From Dermatemys mawii (lineage: Eukaryota > Chordata > Testudines > Dermatemydidae): a stretch of 64,000 nucleotides of DNA. The notes under the pieces are model-generated. The model ran no database searches. It saw nothing but the letters and a program-made list of their open reading frames with translations, and was not told where the DNA came from. A program made the translations under genes and the position numbers. Shown one piece after another: positions 48,374 to 61,340 of the stretch. The stretch lies in NCBI GenBank assembly GCA_007922305.1, contig ML677366.1:13420910-13484909 (forward strand), in the 5' to 3' direction. Within the stretch, counting starts at the first letter, position 1; every line of letters starts with the position of its first letter.

Positions 48374-51300
48374 ATAATTATAAACTCTACCCCTTTCCAG
48401 TGTATCTGAGCCCTGGGTTTTCAGCAGTGCTAAACGAAGCCCAGTTATGTAACTCTTCCACCTTTTCTGTAAATGAGTTGCATGGCCCTTGTTTGCAGAA
48501 TGTCAGTTCTCTAAAAGTAAGTGCTGAAGGCTTCCTTCCCCGGTGGTGACTTGTAACCGTTTTCTAACAGAAATCAAAGGAATCGTCGGAGAGGCTTGTG
48601 TTGAGTGTTCAACATCTTTGGCAGCTCTTTAGTTGCTGAGCTCAGGGATTGCATTACCATACACCTAAGTGTTGTAGAACCTGCCTGAAGGGGAGCTCTG
48701 TCTCCTTGGATTCAGTGAGGGAGGCTTTGACTTGGAAAGGCTTTGCTCGATGATGATGGCATTTTGGTCTTCTGTTTCCTAAGGCGTGAGGAAGAATGGT
48801 GTTGTCTTCATCTCTTCAAACACAGGGATATAGTCTACTGTAACTAATTGATCTTATTGTGGCAGGTTACCAGTCAGTCACTGACTTCTGTTCTTGCTGA
48901 GTACTAAGCATAACTCTTGCCCCAATGAGAAGAGCATCTGGGGGAATTCCCAAACCAATGGGAGTTGCTCCTTGTACAGTCAAACTGGGCGGGCAGAGAT
49001 TCTGCTGTTGGAGAAGCCCAAAGGAAGTTGATTTTACTGGGAAAATTCCAGTTCTTTCGCCGTTGTTGGCAGCTGAACTCTGCCACCCCCTCTTTTTGAG
49101 CTCGTCCTACCTGCAGTGATTCCAAAAGAGAGAGACCACATTTCTGTAGAAAGTAAAGTCAAGTCCCAGGGTTAGACTGGATTCTACTGCGGAAGGTCTC
49201 TAAGACTTAAGGAAGCTGTTCATGATCAGCATCCATTCCTCTTCAGAGGTAGCACCAGGCAAGAATTCTTCCCTGTCCTACTCCCTATGGAGATTTCCAT
49301 AACACCTACTTTCCCACTGCTTCTCTATCTGCCGATACACAGATGCACTACCCTTAGCCTGAGACTTCAGGAGCACTTAACATCCCAGACATTCTGGAGC
49401 AGTCATTTGTGAGTTGGGGATGAGGGAGGAGAGAAGGGGAATGGAAGTCGACCTAAGTCTCGGCACTCTTGTCACATGAGTTCTTGCACCTTCTGGTGAG
49501 CCGTGTGTATTCACTAAAGCACTTGAAGCAGTTGTGCTTCTGTCTGGAGTATGATAAATGCTAGGAGCTGTGAAAGTTAGCTAGTCTAGTTTTGGGAGAA
49601 AAGGAAGGAGTTGCTTAAGGCTTTTGCCATGGGCTTTAACCAGCACTTAATACCATAAATTTATGCACCCCATCATTGGATACCGATGGCACTTAAAAAC
49701 AAACCACCAGAAAGAGTCTCCCCTAGTCAAGTTGCAACCAATTCTCCCTGAACAATTAGACTGGTCCAGTCTCCCTTCCACTGCTGTCAGGGTGTCTGCA
49801 GAGATTGGAACTTTGCAGGTGAACAGCTGGAACCTGCTCTGGGACTAGAGCATGAGGATCTTGTTTTCTTTACATCAAACCTCCCAGAATCTTTAATAGC
49901 CAGTTTCTAGCGTTCTTCTTTTGAAGCGTTTGACAGGGTTTCCAGATGAGTCTGAACCTGTTGAGTTGCTCTATGAAGGCCCCTGAAAAACTCCACAGTT
50001 GTCCTCGTCAGTACTTCTTGACACTGATTCTTGTTTAGCGAGAAGTGTTTGGTTTGGATTGTGAGCATTAAGTTAAAACACAGAGTACTGATGTCTCTCA
50101 GAACTTGACTTTAACCAGCTACTTTTTCTTCATCCATCCTAGTTCTGTCAAGCTTCGTAGAGGACAACCCTTCAGACACCTAGTGCCTTGCCATTCGTTC
50201 CTCCCACTTCTTTTCAACCTAGCTGCAGCTTTCAGTAACACGTGGCTGCAGGTCTGCTGCTTCTCACTGTTCTCATGCAGAAAGCAAACACCTGACTTTC
50301 CTCCTTTGGAATCCAAGCTAAAAGCAGCCTGTCTATGGGTGAAATGTCACTGGATGACAAGTGCGTACAGAGCTAGGAAAGGGTCTTGGGTTTGGGCAGC
50401 CTAAAACTAGCTATAGCATATGTCTTAAGGCTTAAAATTATAACTAACTAAGCAGTAGATTATTTTACAACTGACTTCTGCCTATAGAAGTAGGGACTGA
50501 CTCCCAGCTATTGACTAAAACATAAACATGTTTCCTTTCTAAAATTCAGAAGATCCCATGTTGTAATGAGCTAGCTTCCTCCGTCCACAAGCTTGTTGGC
50601 CCTGTAGTATACAGCAGGAGATGGGCTGTCTCCTTAGCCAATATGTCAGGAGTGGCATTTGTGGGGTTTATTGCCAAATGCAGTGACACTGGTCACTGGG
50701 GAGCAATGCAAGGAACCTCCTGGAAATGTTATGCCTAACTGGGGTTTATTGGTGGTTGAAAAGCTCCTTTACAAGAAGCTTGGAAAGGGACCCAGCCTTG
50801 TGTTGGTGGGTGGCGTATGGACAGCTGTGGCACTAGCCAATCAGAAGGCTGTATGCATGGATTGCCTCTGTCTTGAGTCAGACACCATGTGTCCTTCCAT
50901 TGGCAGTTCTGTGTGTTTGGGTGGCATTCAGTAGCCATAGTGACTCAGAATAGCAGTGTTTACTGCAGGGGGTCCAAATTCTAGGCAGAACACAAATTGC
51001 TCTTGGGATGAGTACTCTGTTTTTTACAAGGCTATTCAGAACAGAGGTTAGGGTACACCAAACCGCCTACGAAGTGGTGCCTCGTGATGATGCTGGGCTC
51101 CATGCCTCGCCTTCTGCAAGACATGCTCCTGCTGCTGTGTCCACTCTGACACCATCTGGACTTGTTTTCTTCTAACTCTGCTGCTTTTGGCTGAGGGAGC
51201 TGAGGCGTGGTGGCACCAGAGCTGAGATCAAATTATCAGTTGTTAATCATCTGGGTTGGGTTGGAAGGGTTGTGTTATCAAGAACTGTACTGTAGTTCAT

Positions 51301-52462
51301 TTGAACATTTGTATCCTTGTTAAAATTTGTTTGCTGGTTAAATCCAAGGGCACAATTGCTGTATTAAAGGGCACACTGGGGCTGTAAGAGGAGACAACCT
51401 TTTCCAAACAGATCTAATGGCTCCTTCACAAAGAGTCCAACTCTGCCTCCTCTGTGCGTAGGCTTGTTTTCTCTTCTCACTGCTAACTTCAAGCAGCCTG
51501 GTTAGTTCTAATCCTCGTGGCGAGCATCTAGGTCTCTGAGTCCCATAGTTGGCTGTATAAAGAGGGGCACATACAGCTGTTGCTTTGCAGTGACTGGCAA
51601 ACTTCTGTAGTGTGTGTCTTGTCATGCAGAGAACACAGCTACGATCAGAGGAGACAGCACATCGTATCAGAGTGATCAGTAGAAGCATATTTTGCCAGAG
51701 TGCTAAACCTTCTGGTGGCAGCTGCCAACTGGGAATCCTAAGAAATATGGCTGATGGGCCAGATTTAGTTCAAAAATGACTTTGAAGTCCAAGTGATGTT
51801 CTCCCAAAACAGCTGTTCAGTAATTTGTCTCTAGCCCCAGATGTTGGTTCGCTACAAACCTGTGTTTCTCTTCATTAAGAAAGCACAATTTTTCAAGAAA
51901 AGCCCTTTCCCTTTCTCCCAGATGTCCCCAGGCAGAGGGTGGGGCGGTCGGGTATTCCCTTCAGGAAGCCAGATTTATACCTGTGCACTCTTCGATTTCT
52001 GCCAACACAGCTGCCTTATTGGAGTGGGTTGAGTGTAACTTTCTTGATGTCTCTGAACTCCTGCTGTTCAACCGAAATTAAAAAAGAAAAAAAAATTATG
52101 GGAAATTTTGCTTCTGAATAGATTCTCTGGAATCACTTCCACATTCCTGATCCTTTTAACTTTAAATGCTGCCTGGAAAAGGTTGCGTTTGTATACTGAG
52201 ACCTGCCCCCAGCTGCCAGGTTCTGAGTCAGATTCTCAGGAGCTGGCAGCTCCTGGGGAGAAGATTTGCAACTAGCAATGCAATTTTTCTATATCTGCTG
52301 ACGTTTACCTTTTAAAAAGTTATAAAATGTGTCCTTGATTTTTTTTTTCTTGTGTGTTAATTTTTTTTGTTCTTTATTCTGTGTGATGTTAATTGAAGTC
52401 ATTGCAGAACAATGTGATTTTGTTATCTTTGATTCAATTGAATTTGTTTACTTAAAAAAAAA

Positions 52463-52468
52463 AATAAA
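52463..52468 (+). terminator. Candidate polyadenylation signal (distal)
   Basis: AATAAA at the end of an A-rich run, preceded by long T tracts and followed within 30 nt by GT-rich sequence. It is the best candidate for the end of the longest ABHD2 transcript. Recognised repeats resume just beyond it, from about 52960. Confidence 0.45.
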
Positions 52469-52959
52469 GGACTCTCTGAGTTCAGGTCTTTGTGTAGTAG
52501 CTATGTATGTAAAAGTTGCTCTTTTTTAATGGGCTCATCTCCCCTGAATTTGTTTTCCTTTGTGTCGGGAGACCCAGCAGCACTTATGGCGTAAAGTTAA
52601 GGGCTTTTCTGAAAGGGGTTGCATCTTGCTCAAGATGGTATCCATAGCCTGATAAGGGCTCTTTGGAAATCCACCATTATTTAATGAGTTGTGGAGAGTG
52701 GAGCCAAGTGCTTTGGAGTAGGGCAGAATCCTGTGTCTCCTTGGAGTGAATGTGAATTGCTGTGAGCTGGAACACTTCAGACAGTCTTCAAGGTAAGTAT
52801 CAGATCCACAGCTGCCTCGATTCTGTTCTAAACTATTACTTTCCTTCATCTGCCCACACCGCTCAGAAGGTGTCTGGTGTTCATGGAAATTCTAAATTTC
52901 CTTACAGAACTCTGAAATCCAGACTGATCTGTGCTCCAGGGTACCACCCTTCTTACCTT

Positions 52960-53260
52960 GCCATATGGAAATGACTATATTGGAGCAGACCAGCAGTCTG
53001 CCTAATCAGATATCCAGTTTCTAACAGAGGCCAGTGGTAGAATTCCAACAATGTCTGGTTTCATTAAATAGCTGGGGGGAAGGGCAGTTTGTTCCTACAC
53101 TCTCAAGTTGGTTTGTTGGCTTATGCCCTGATTCAACCCTCTAATCATATTTGCTGCCCATCTCTGTACCTTTTTTTCTGCTGTACTTTGAGATGAGGTG
53201 ACCAGAAAAAAATACAGAATTGCAGAGGGAGGTAATGATTTCATGCACTGCCACTGCTTT
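52960..53260. repeat. CR1-related sequence
   Basis: The first part contains TGACTATATTGGAGCAGACC and GAGGCCAGTGG. The second contains CAACCCTCTAATCATATTTG, CCATCTCTGTACC and TTTGAGATGAGGTGACCAGA, as in reverse CR1 internal sequence. It is diverged, and the strand is uncertain for the first part. Confidence 0.55.
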
Positions 53261-56200
53261 GGGGGAAGAACCTTGTCCTGGGAAGTTGTTATGGAGTGTT
53301 TCATTAGCAACTGCTGCATGAAGTAGGCGGTGCATTTGGGAACTCTGGCAATGGGGAAGGTGGTATCTTTCATGCCATGTTCATCTCAAACTGCAAAGCT
53401 ACTGGGTGCAGAGCAAAGGGCCTGGCTCAGGTCTGAAGAAGCTGCAGTGCAGAGAAGGCTCCTGCTGGGAGGTGGCAATGCTCTGACTACCTGCCCCGTG
53501 AAAGGGAATGCAGGCAGACGAAATCAGACAGGTCAGCGGTCCTGCTTACTGAAAGGCCCTGGGCCGCTATCTCTACGCCAAGCAGCCCTGCTGAGGGTCA
53601 GAACCTCTCATTCAAAAGTCGCTACTTGCACCCTTATCCCTATCAGTCTGTTGGGGCATGCCCTGATTCTGCTTCTTATGCTGCGTAGTCCCTTTCTCCT
53701 TCACCTAATGGGTCTGATGCTCCTCAGAAGAGCACTGCTTCCCAGCTTAGATCTGCCTCCCCTGGGGCAGCTGAGGTACAGATGTGGCACCAGCCCACCT
53801 GCCCTCTCAGCTGCTCAAAGCTCTCGTTCTGCTTGAAATTACCCCAGGCAGTAGATAAGGCCATTGGTACCCCACCCACCCACAGCAGCACTAGAAATGC
53901 CACAGAGAAGCTGTCTGTCCCCGTTTAATATCAAAGACTCCAATTTCTCACACGTAACTGACTCCTGCATTAAGCTTTGCCCACCTTGGAGTAAGAGCAA
54001 GTGCCCTCCACATTATTTGGCCCAGGCACCCTCGTCCCAATCCGTCTTCTGGAGATTGGCGTTGGCAGTGATTTAGCGCTCTCTTCTGGCTACATGGTCC
54101 TGCTTCTCCTTTTCCAGTCTGTAAACTCAACCACTGGGCGTTCTCAGCAGTCCCTGCCTCCGATACAGTACAATACCTCTCTCACTGAGACCTGCACAGT
54201 CTCCTCCCACTGACCACCGCCATGACTTGCGTAACCTGACCTATGATGCCTTCAGCCACTTGATGTCCTTCCTCCTGCCCTAGGGCATGTTGCCTTGTCC
54301 CACCTGCCAGGCATATACATGCACTACTCATCTGTTCTGTGCAACCTGACCAGCCCACACCTAAATCTATCCAGGACATAGCACTGGGGTAGGGGCTTAG
54401 AGGGCGGTATAGATGAGTGTCTCCTTGGAAAGCTGAGAATTTATAGGGCCTGGCTTTCCAGAAGGGCCTAATACCCTCAACTCCCTCTGCACCAGGAAGA
54501 GCTAAGCCTAAAACATTAAATAAGCCCATGTGCTACATCAGGGGAAATTTGATGTGCTCTGTTGGCCAGAACTGTCCTGGCTGGAAGGAACAACAATCGC
54601 ATCTTAAGCTGTGGCTGGCAGCGTTGTGCTGCTGGATGCTGCAGTCTGGCCCTGGTAGTACGCGGTGTATCTGTTCTCCTTTGTGTGTCAAGGTCTGGTT
54701 AAAGTATGTATCTTGCTCGGTCATCTTTTGCCCAGTTTATTCTGTATTCCTCTTCCTTGTTCTCCTGCCTGCTCCTCCCCCACCTTTCCACCTTTCAGAG
54801 GATGTCTGGGAGTTTTAGTGGAGAGAAGAGAGTTTTGGTGCAGGTTTGGAAAGAGCAGGCAGGAGCGGTGAATGAGTCCCTCCGTGGCTGCTGCCTTCTA
54901 CGCCATCCAAAAATGTGAATGCTGGCACATCAATGCCTTTGCTTCAGCCTGGAACCACGCTAGCTCCTCTCAGCCCAGACGGCTGGGCTGCTGGCTCTTA
55001 AATCAGCCTGTCTGAGAGTGACGGGAGAAGGCAGAGGTGTCTTAACCTGTTAGGAGCAGGAAATAAATCCAGCCTCCTAATTGCTCCTGTAGCCTGAATG
55101 TTTGGGAAACGACACCTGTAAAGAGTTAACCACCTGTTGACCGAGCCTAGTGCATAGCAAAGCACTGCCAAAGCCAGCCAGAGCCCCCTTCATTTGTTGG
55201 CGCAAAATGCCTTCCTGTGTGTTTCCTTCACTCAGAGCAAGGTGGCTGGTTGATCCTGTTGAATTTCCCCTGCAATAAGCCCCTGGCTGTGCAGCAGGTC
55301 TCCCAAGGGTCTTGCATGGTGTATAGGTGACAGATAGGATGGGGAAGTACCCTCATCGCCTGCCCTTGGACTGGGATTCAGATGCTTCCTCGTAAAATGA
55401 ATTGTATTTGGCCAGAAGAGGGGTGTTGTGCCCTCTAGTGAGAACCTCTCAACTCTCCACCAATTGCTCTTGCTGACCATGTCTGCTACAGCTCAAGTTC
55501 TTTCCTGCTTTGGGCACAGCCCCTCGGGGAGCAATGCACTGACCAGTCTGATCCCAGTGCCAGCTCTTTCTCTGGCGAGGCACTGGCTTAATCCCAGCCC
55601 ACGTGCCGAGGCTTAGGAGGTAAGCTAGTCATTCTGCTGAAAGGAGACGTAAACAGCCTCAACTGCCCAAATGCCTGCATGTCAAGAGGCCTTGAAATGG
55701 GGGTGGCATCCTAGCTAAGTGCCAAAGGACCTGCTATCTTCAGGCCCTTGAATCCTCTGCCCATGAGCATATTGTGAACTCTGTACCTACTTTGTGAGGA
55801 AGCCCTTCCCCACCCACTGCAAGGGGCCCGTGTTGCAGTATCGCTGACGTGGGCTAGCTTGTGCTCTGCCACAGGTTGCTGGCTGTATGACCGTGGGGCG
55901 CAAGATCCTTGAGATTGCTGCAGATACCAATCCCCACCGTGAACTGGTTGATGCAAAGTGAAAGGAGCCACCCCAGCAGAGTTTTGGGCTGCACTAAACT
56001 CTAGCAGGAGTGATCCTGTAGTGCAAACTGGATCTCAGTAAAGTAACACAGAACCAAGTCAGTTGACCGCTGCCCCATCAGCCCCTCAGGGATCCTGCCC
56101 GAGGCTGATCGTGGGACAGGTCTGGAGCTTGCATGCACTGATGTGCAGGGAGAACAGGGCCTGTTGCTGGGGAAGGCTGATGTAGCCCCAACCCTCTCTC

Positions 56201-56773
56201 TTCAGACAGGCCCCATCCTCCCTGCAGCTTCAGAGCAGACATCCTGTTTGGTTTGAGTCCGAGCCAGTGCCCTGATGAATGCACCACTTGTCGGCATCCT
56301 CCATCTCCAACCATTTCAGATGGGCCCCTGCTATTTTGCGTTGCAAATTAAAGGTACTGGTGTGTAGCTGGAGAGCTGGGAAGGGGGAGGGGGAGGGAGA
56401 GAGGGATTGGGTTTAGCTTAACTAGTAGAGGGTAACTATGAAGCCTTGGGACAGAGGGAAACTAGCTTTTCTCCAAGCTCTGAGTCTCTGTGGGATCCTC
56501 TTGTGCCTGTTGCCTGGAGGCTAATGAAGTCAAAGGGCCCATGATTAAGACTCTTAGAAGTCTGCTGTCCTCCCCGAGTGAGTTCATTTAATGTGATCCG
56601 GTCTGGGATGCTTTGCTTTATAAAACAAGCCTAACAGCATCCCTTCCCTTGGCTCGGACTACCTCAGACTGAGGGCAGAAGAGACAGCACACCCCCCTTC
56701 AACTAGTTGCTTCCCTCTTTCTGTCAGGGACTAAGCCAGCACCTGGGGGAGTGAGTCACCCCCCAGTTGCTCT

Positions 56774-56896
56774 TAGGGTGACCAGATAGCAAGGGTGAAA
56801 ATTCAGGGCGGAGTGGGGGGTAATAGGAGCCCATATTAAAAAAAAGTCCCAAATATCAGGACTGTCCTTATAAAATCGGGACATCTGGTCCTCCTA
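56774..56896. mobile_element. 123-bp hAT-type MITE with perfect 8-bp target duplication
   Basis: The ends are TAGGGTGACCAGAT and ATCTGGTCCTCCTA, inverted apart from two bases. The direct repeat GTTGCTCT is perfect at 56766-56773 and 56897-56904. The interior carries GGGACATCTGGTC and AGTCCCAAATATCAGGACTG, typical of a known short turtle element. Confidence 0.88.
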
Positions 56897-57529
56897 GTTG
56901 CTCTTTACCCAGCTCATTGCTTCCTGTCCTGACCTCTGCTTAACGCCCACACTGTGCTGACATTGCTGCTCTAGGGAGTGAGGAGCCCTCAGGGCCATTG
57001 ATTGAGTGCGGTATCACTAGCCTTAACCATGCAGCCACCACCTGCTCTGGAGATGCTGATCCACCGCCTGCCTCACCCAGAGGCAGAGAGAGGAAGCCCC
57101 TCTCCCCAGGTCCTGCTAGGCCTTTTGTGTTTGCATGTAGCCCAAGCCAAGCTTTTGATCTAGTGGAAGCGGCTTGGCGTTCCCAGCAGAGACGGGAGGG
57201 AGCCTGACCCTTGGAGAAGGGAGAAAAGGGAGCTGAAGCTCCAGGGCACATTCCAGCCTTGGCCTCTCCAATGAGCAGGGCTGTCAGCCCCCCTGGCAGG
57301 AGTGCTGGCATCAAGGACCTTCCACTGGCACTTCCTGATGTAGCCTGTGTCCCTACTGCTGCACCAGCTCCCTGCGATATTTAGAAGAAGGTGGAGTGCG
57401 ATCTGCATCCTCCCTTTCTGGGCACAACCTGTAGAAACACCAATGCATCTAGCCTCTGCCTGGCTGGCCATGACAGCCCATTGGCCCAGCTATGGGCAGT
57501 CCCTGCCCCTCCAGTGCAAAGGGACCCAA

Positions 57530-58255
57530 AGCATCCCAGCTGTTGAGCACTTTATTTCTCTGTGTACATATTTCAAACAGAGTTTCTTGGGGCTCTCCCG
57601 CGATAATGGACTCTGGCTGTGTCATCCACACAGTCGCACATGACGCTTGGTGCTCTCTCCCCCCTAGCAGGGGCTGTCCCACTGCTTTCCCACCACACTG
57701 CTCTCCTTCCTCAGCTGTTGCCACCTGTCACTAGCAAGGCCTCCAAGTACACTGCTGTGGATGGGCAAATACTGGCTTTGGAAATCTGTTTTTCCCCCTG
57801 CCTCGCACCCTCACAGGCCAGGCTAGCGAGCACAGGGCAAGGCACTTTGCAACTACTATACTAGCCAGGCTGGAGCTAGCAGGGGAGCAGCCGGGATCCA
57901 GTGTTCAGGTGAGGAGTGGAGCTAAGCGGTGGTAGTTCTGATTGCCTCTTCCAAGCTGTCTGATCCCCTCTGCCCCATTCAGTTGCTTCTCTGTCCTCTC
58001 TTAGCAGTTTCATGGCATATCATAGAACAGACTTTTATGGGTTGCTTTCCCTGATGGACAACTGGAGAGAGAAGATCCTTCCCAAGACTCGGGACAGCAG
58101 GCCCTGCTGGAGTTTGGATGGTTGAGGAGCACCTGTGGAGGTACGCACCCAGAGTTTATCATCACAAGCGGTCATGCAATCAATGCTACAGTATAGGGGG
58201 GATTGGGTTAGACGGCCACCTCTAGTCCTATAGGGAAGCAGGGAGGGGATCTGCT
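57530..58255 (-). other. RLBP1: Probable RLBP1 3'UTR
   Basis: About 700 nt downstream of the RLBP1 stop on the minus strand end at an AATAAA hexamer (plus-strand TTTATT at 57551-57556). GT-containing sequence lies just beyond it. No open frame of interest is seen. The extent is inferred from the hexamer alone. Confidence 0.5.
57551..57556 (-). terminator. RLBP1: Candidate RLBP1 polyadenylation signal
   Basis: Minus-strand AATAAA about 700 nt after the RLBP1 stop; cleavage would fall near 57530-57540. Confidence 0.5.
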
Positions 58256-58414
58256 TTATAGAGCCGTGTCTTCAGCCTCGATCCGCGGCCCGAAAAGCTT
58301 CTCGGCAATGGCTTTGCCATCGTATTTGGGCAGGTTCCCACCAAAATCTGCTGGGAGGATGTCGGCATCGATCTCCTGGTAGAAGGACTCCAGCTCCTCC
58401 CCATGCACAAAGAC
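58256..58414 (-). CDS. RLBP1: RLBP1 terminal coding exon and stop (human residues 266-317)
   Basis: The minus-strand acceptor ACTCCAG precedes 58414. The exon encodes [20 protein letters not shown], then [20 protein letters not shown] and [12 protein letters not shown] before TAA at 58258-58256. The LPADFGG stretch is the standard end of a CRAL-TRIO domain. The final TAL can act as a PDZ ligand; the mammalian protein is known to bind NHERF1 through its C-terminus. Two longer minus-strand frames that extend upstream of 58414 read through the intron and are not real starts. Confidence 0.96.
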   Translation of the reverse strand, partial: VFVHGEELESFYQEIDADILPADFGGNLPKYDGKAIAEKLFGPRIEAEDTAL

Positions 58415-59239
<825 letters not shown>

Positions 59240-60298
59240 CTACAGATCCCAAACCCATACACAGAGTGTTACACAGGCATTGTGGACATACCAAGAAAGC
59301 AGATACAGGCGGAGCAAGGCAGCCGAGGCATGGGTGGAAAAAGTCACCAGAGATAGGCTATTTCTTTCCTCCTCTTCCTCCTTTTCCCATCACCCCATTC
59401 CCTGTTAAAATCCCACTTCTTGCATCTGTCTTGAGGGCCATTTTGTGTTACCCTACTAATGTGCATCCTATTCTGTCAATGTGCAAAGGCAGTTGTGTTC
59501 TAAGGCTTTGGTAGGCAGCAGTAGCACCTCAAGGGCAACTCATGGTCCCCAGTCCACAGGAGAAATACCTCTCTACAGTCTAGTTCTCCCAGCAGGAGCT
59601 GCTGGAACCCTCTCTCTTTGGTCTTATTCCAAAAGCACAGCATCAACCAAATTCTGAATCTTTGTCCAGCCCATATAGTGTCTGAAGTGGGAGAATGGTG
59701 GGGATGGACCTTGTGCATGTGACATGACATCAGCCAGCGAACACTGTAGGGGAAGGTGACTCCACATTTAGAAGTAACTTTTTGGTGGGACTGAAGGCCT
59801 GAGAAGATAGTCTTGCAGAGTGATGCCAGCCACACTTGCTCTGCCAAGCAGGGTAAAGAGCAGCCCAGAGAATGCCACATCTACTAGGTGGAGCTGCATC
59901 TTCACAGGAACTCTGAACTTCTAATGAACCCATGACTATGGTACCATTTCTGGCTTCAGCCTCTCTACATGGTGCTGTTTTCTGCAAGTATGTTTGCATC
60001 AGCCAGCGAGTCTTGGCTGCCCAGTGCAGTCCCTGCAGGGAACCAGAACTGAATGATGACAGCTCCAGTACTACTAATACAATGGGGCCCGTCTACATAA
60101 AGGCATGTTCTATACCTAAAATACCTTAGTGCTGCTATCCCTGGCTTATGGCCCTCCCTGGGCCAAGTGAACACCTCATGGCCCTGCAGATGCCACAGGG
60201 TTCATTTGCCACTACTTTGCATCCCATTTCTTATGGACAACGTAAGCCTATATCTCCCTCTGGTTGCCTACGTCGGGGCAGCAGAAGGCTAGCTTCAC
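59240..60298 (-). other. RLBP1 intron before the residue 229 exon
   Basis: 1.1 kb with no recognised feature. Confidence 0.85.
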
Positions 60299-60457
60299 CT
60301 GCAGCATATCCACCATTTTCTTGAGTTCAGAGGGTTTGATGCCAGACGCCTGTTGCATGGTGAAGCCCTTGAAGTTCTCAATGATGCAGAGGCCATTGAT
60401 CTGGGTCTCTTCATTCTCCAGCAGCTTCTCTAAGATAACGCAGTATGCACGAAGAAT
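60299..60457 (-). CDS. RLBP1: RLBP1 coding exon (human residues 176-228)
   Basis: The minus-strand acceptor CTCAG precedes 60457. The exon encodes [20 protein letters not shown], then [20 protein letters not shown] and [13 protein letters not shown]. It is 159 nt with phase 0 at both ends, and the donor is GTGAAG at 60298. This is the core of the CRAL-TRIO pocket, including the GFTMQQ loop and Met226. Confidence 0.95.
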
Positions 60458-61161
60458 CTGAGCCGGAGGAAGGGAGACAGAGTGTCATTAACATGCAAGT
60501 GCAAGGGCCTGGCCAGGTCCAGCCATTATGGATCCTCCAGCATATTTCCCCAGAGTCTTATCCCCAGCATCCAACTCTGCCAGTTATATTCTGGCTGCCT
60601 GATTTCTCCTGGTTTCTTCCTCATTTTTTATCCACATTATGTGGTGTTGCTGTGTGCTGTTAAACAGCTACCCTATTCCACACTAGAGGCTGGTGTATTT
60701 TGGTGCTACATGAGCGATTCCCATATATACAGTGGCGGGTACCATACGAATCAAGACAGGTCAAGAGAATGTATAAGTTACACAGTGCAGACTCGTCTAC
60801 TTGCTGTGTGTTCTTGGGCAGGTCCCTTCCCTGCTCTGCATAATGGGGATAGTAACAGTGACCTAGCTTTGTAAAGTACTCTGAGCGCTGCTGATGAAAA
60901 GTGCTCTGTGAATTCTAAGTGGTGTTAACACTGACACCCGCATCTCATGGCCTGTGGAGTGTGTTAAGGTTCCCTTGGGCTGGAACAAGCTCTAGCCATG
61001 CAAGCAGAGATCAAGTGTGGGGAAAGAGATTTGCTTAGACCTTGATGCCCAGAATGGGAGAAGTGGGAATATTGAGGGAAAGGGAAGCCCAGGATCGGAC
61101 ACCCCCGGGAGTACATGGGGATTGGAGCTCTGACATGTTGGAGCAGCACGGCTGAGCTGAC
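60458..61161 (-). other. RLBP1 intron before the residue 176 exon
   Basis: 0.7 kb containing a MIR-like repeat at about 60800-60930. Confidence 0.85.
60800..60930 (+). repeat. MIR-type repeat
   Basis: CTTGCTGTGTGTTCTTGGGC, then ATAATGGGGATAGTAACAG and GATGAAAAGTGCTCTGTGAA follow the MIR core and tail order on the plus strand. Confidence 0.6.
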
Positions 61162-61340
61162 CTCATCAAAGGTGATCTCCTCGTAGTCCCAGTTCTCAAT
61201 GTTGAAGAGCATCACCACTCGGCCGTATTTATCCCTGCTGGCCAGGATGCCGGGGTAGCCGGCCTCGATGGTGCTGCGCACGGCCTCGGGCGTCAGGTTA
61301 TCAAAGAGCTCTGGGTACTGCTGGCGGAAGTTTACATAGC
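61162..61340 (-). CDS. RLBP1: RLBP1 coding exon (human residues 116-175)
   Basis: The minus-strand acceptor CTCCAG precedes 61340. GC completes Gly116, followed by [20 protein letters not shown], then [17 protein letters not shown] and [15 protein letters not shown]. Arg151 sits in the ASRDKYGR segment at the beginning of the lipid-binding domain. The donor is GTCAGC at 61161 (phase 0), a poor match at positions +3 and +5. Confidence 0.95.

Larger units (their letters stand above)
45770..52490 (+). other. ABHD2: Probable long ABHD2 3'UTR
   Basis: About 6.7 kb follow the ABHD2 stop with no credible coding exon and no recognised transposon, unlike the introns. Plus-strand AATAAA hexamers lie at 47517-47522, 48368-48373 and 52463-52468. 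The last follows a T-rich stretch (52330-52375) and an A run, and is followed by GT-rich sequence. I infer alternative polyadenylation with the longest form ending near 52490. The end point is a guess from sequence signals. Confidence 0.5.
52491..57529. other. Intergenic region between ABHD2 and RLBP1 3' ends
   Basis: About 5 kb separate the proposed 3' ends of the convergent genes. It contains CR1-like sequence at 52960-53260 and a 123-bp hAT MITE at 56774-56896. Open frames such as 53330-53836 resemble no family and have no splice or codon support, so I see no gene here. Confidence 0.6.

Noticed and set aside
53330..53836. 168-codon plus-strand open frame in the intergenic region
   Set aside because: The composition resembles no family, there is no recognisable domain, and it overlaps GC-rich DNA with few stops. 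No splice or transcription signal supports it.
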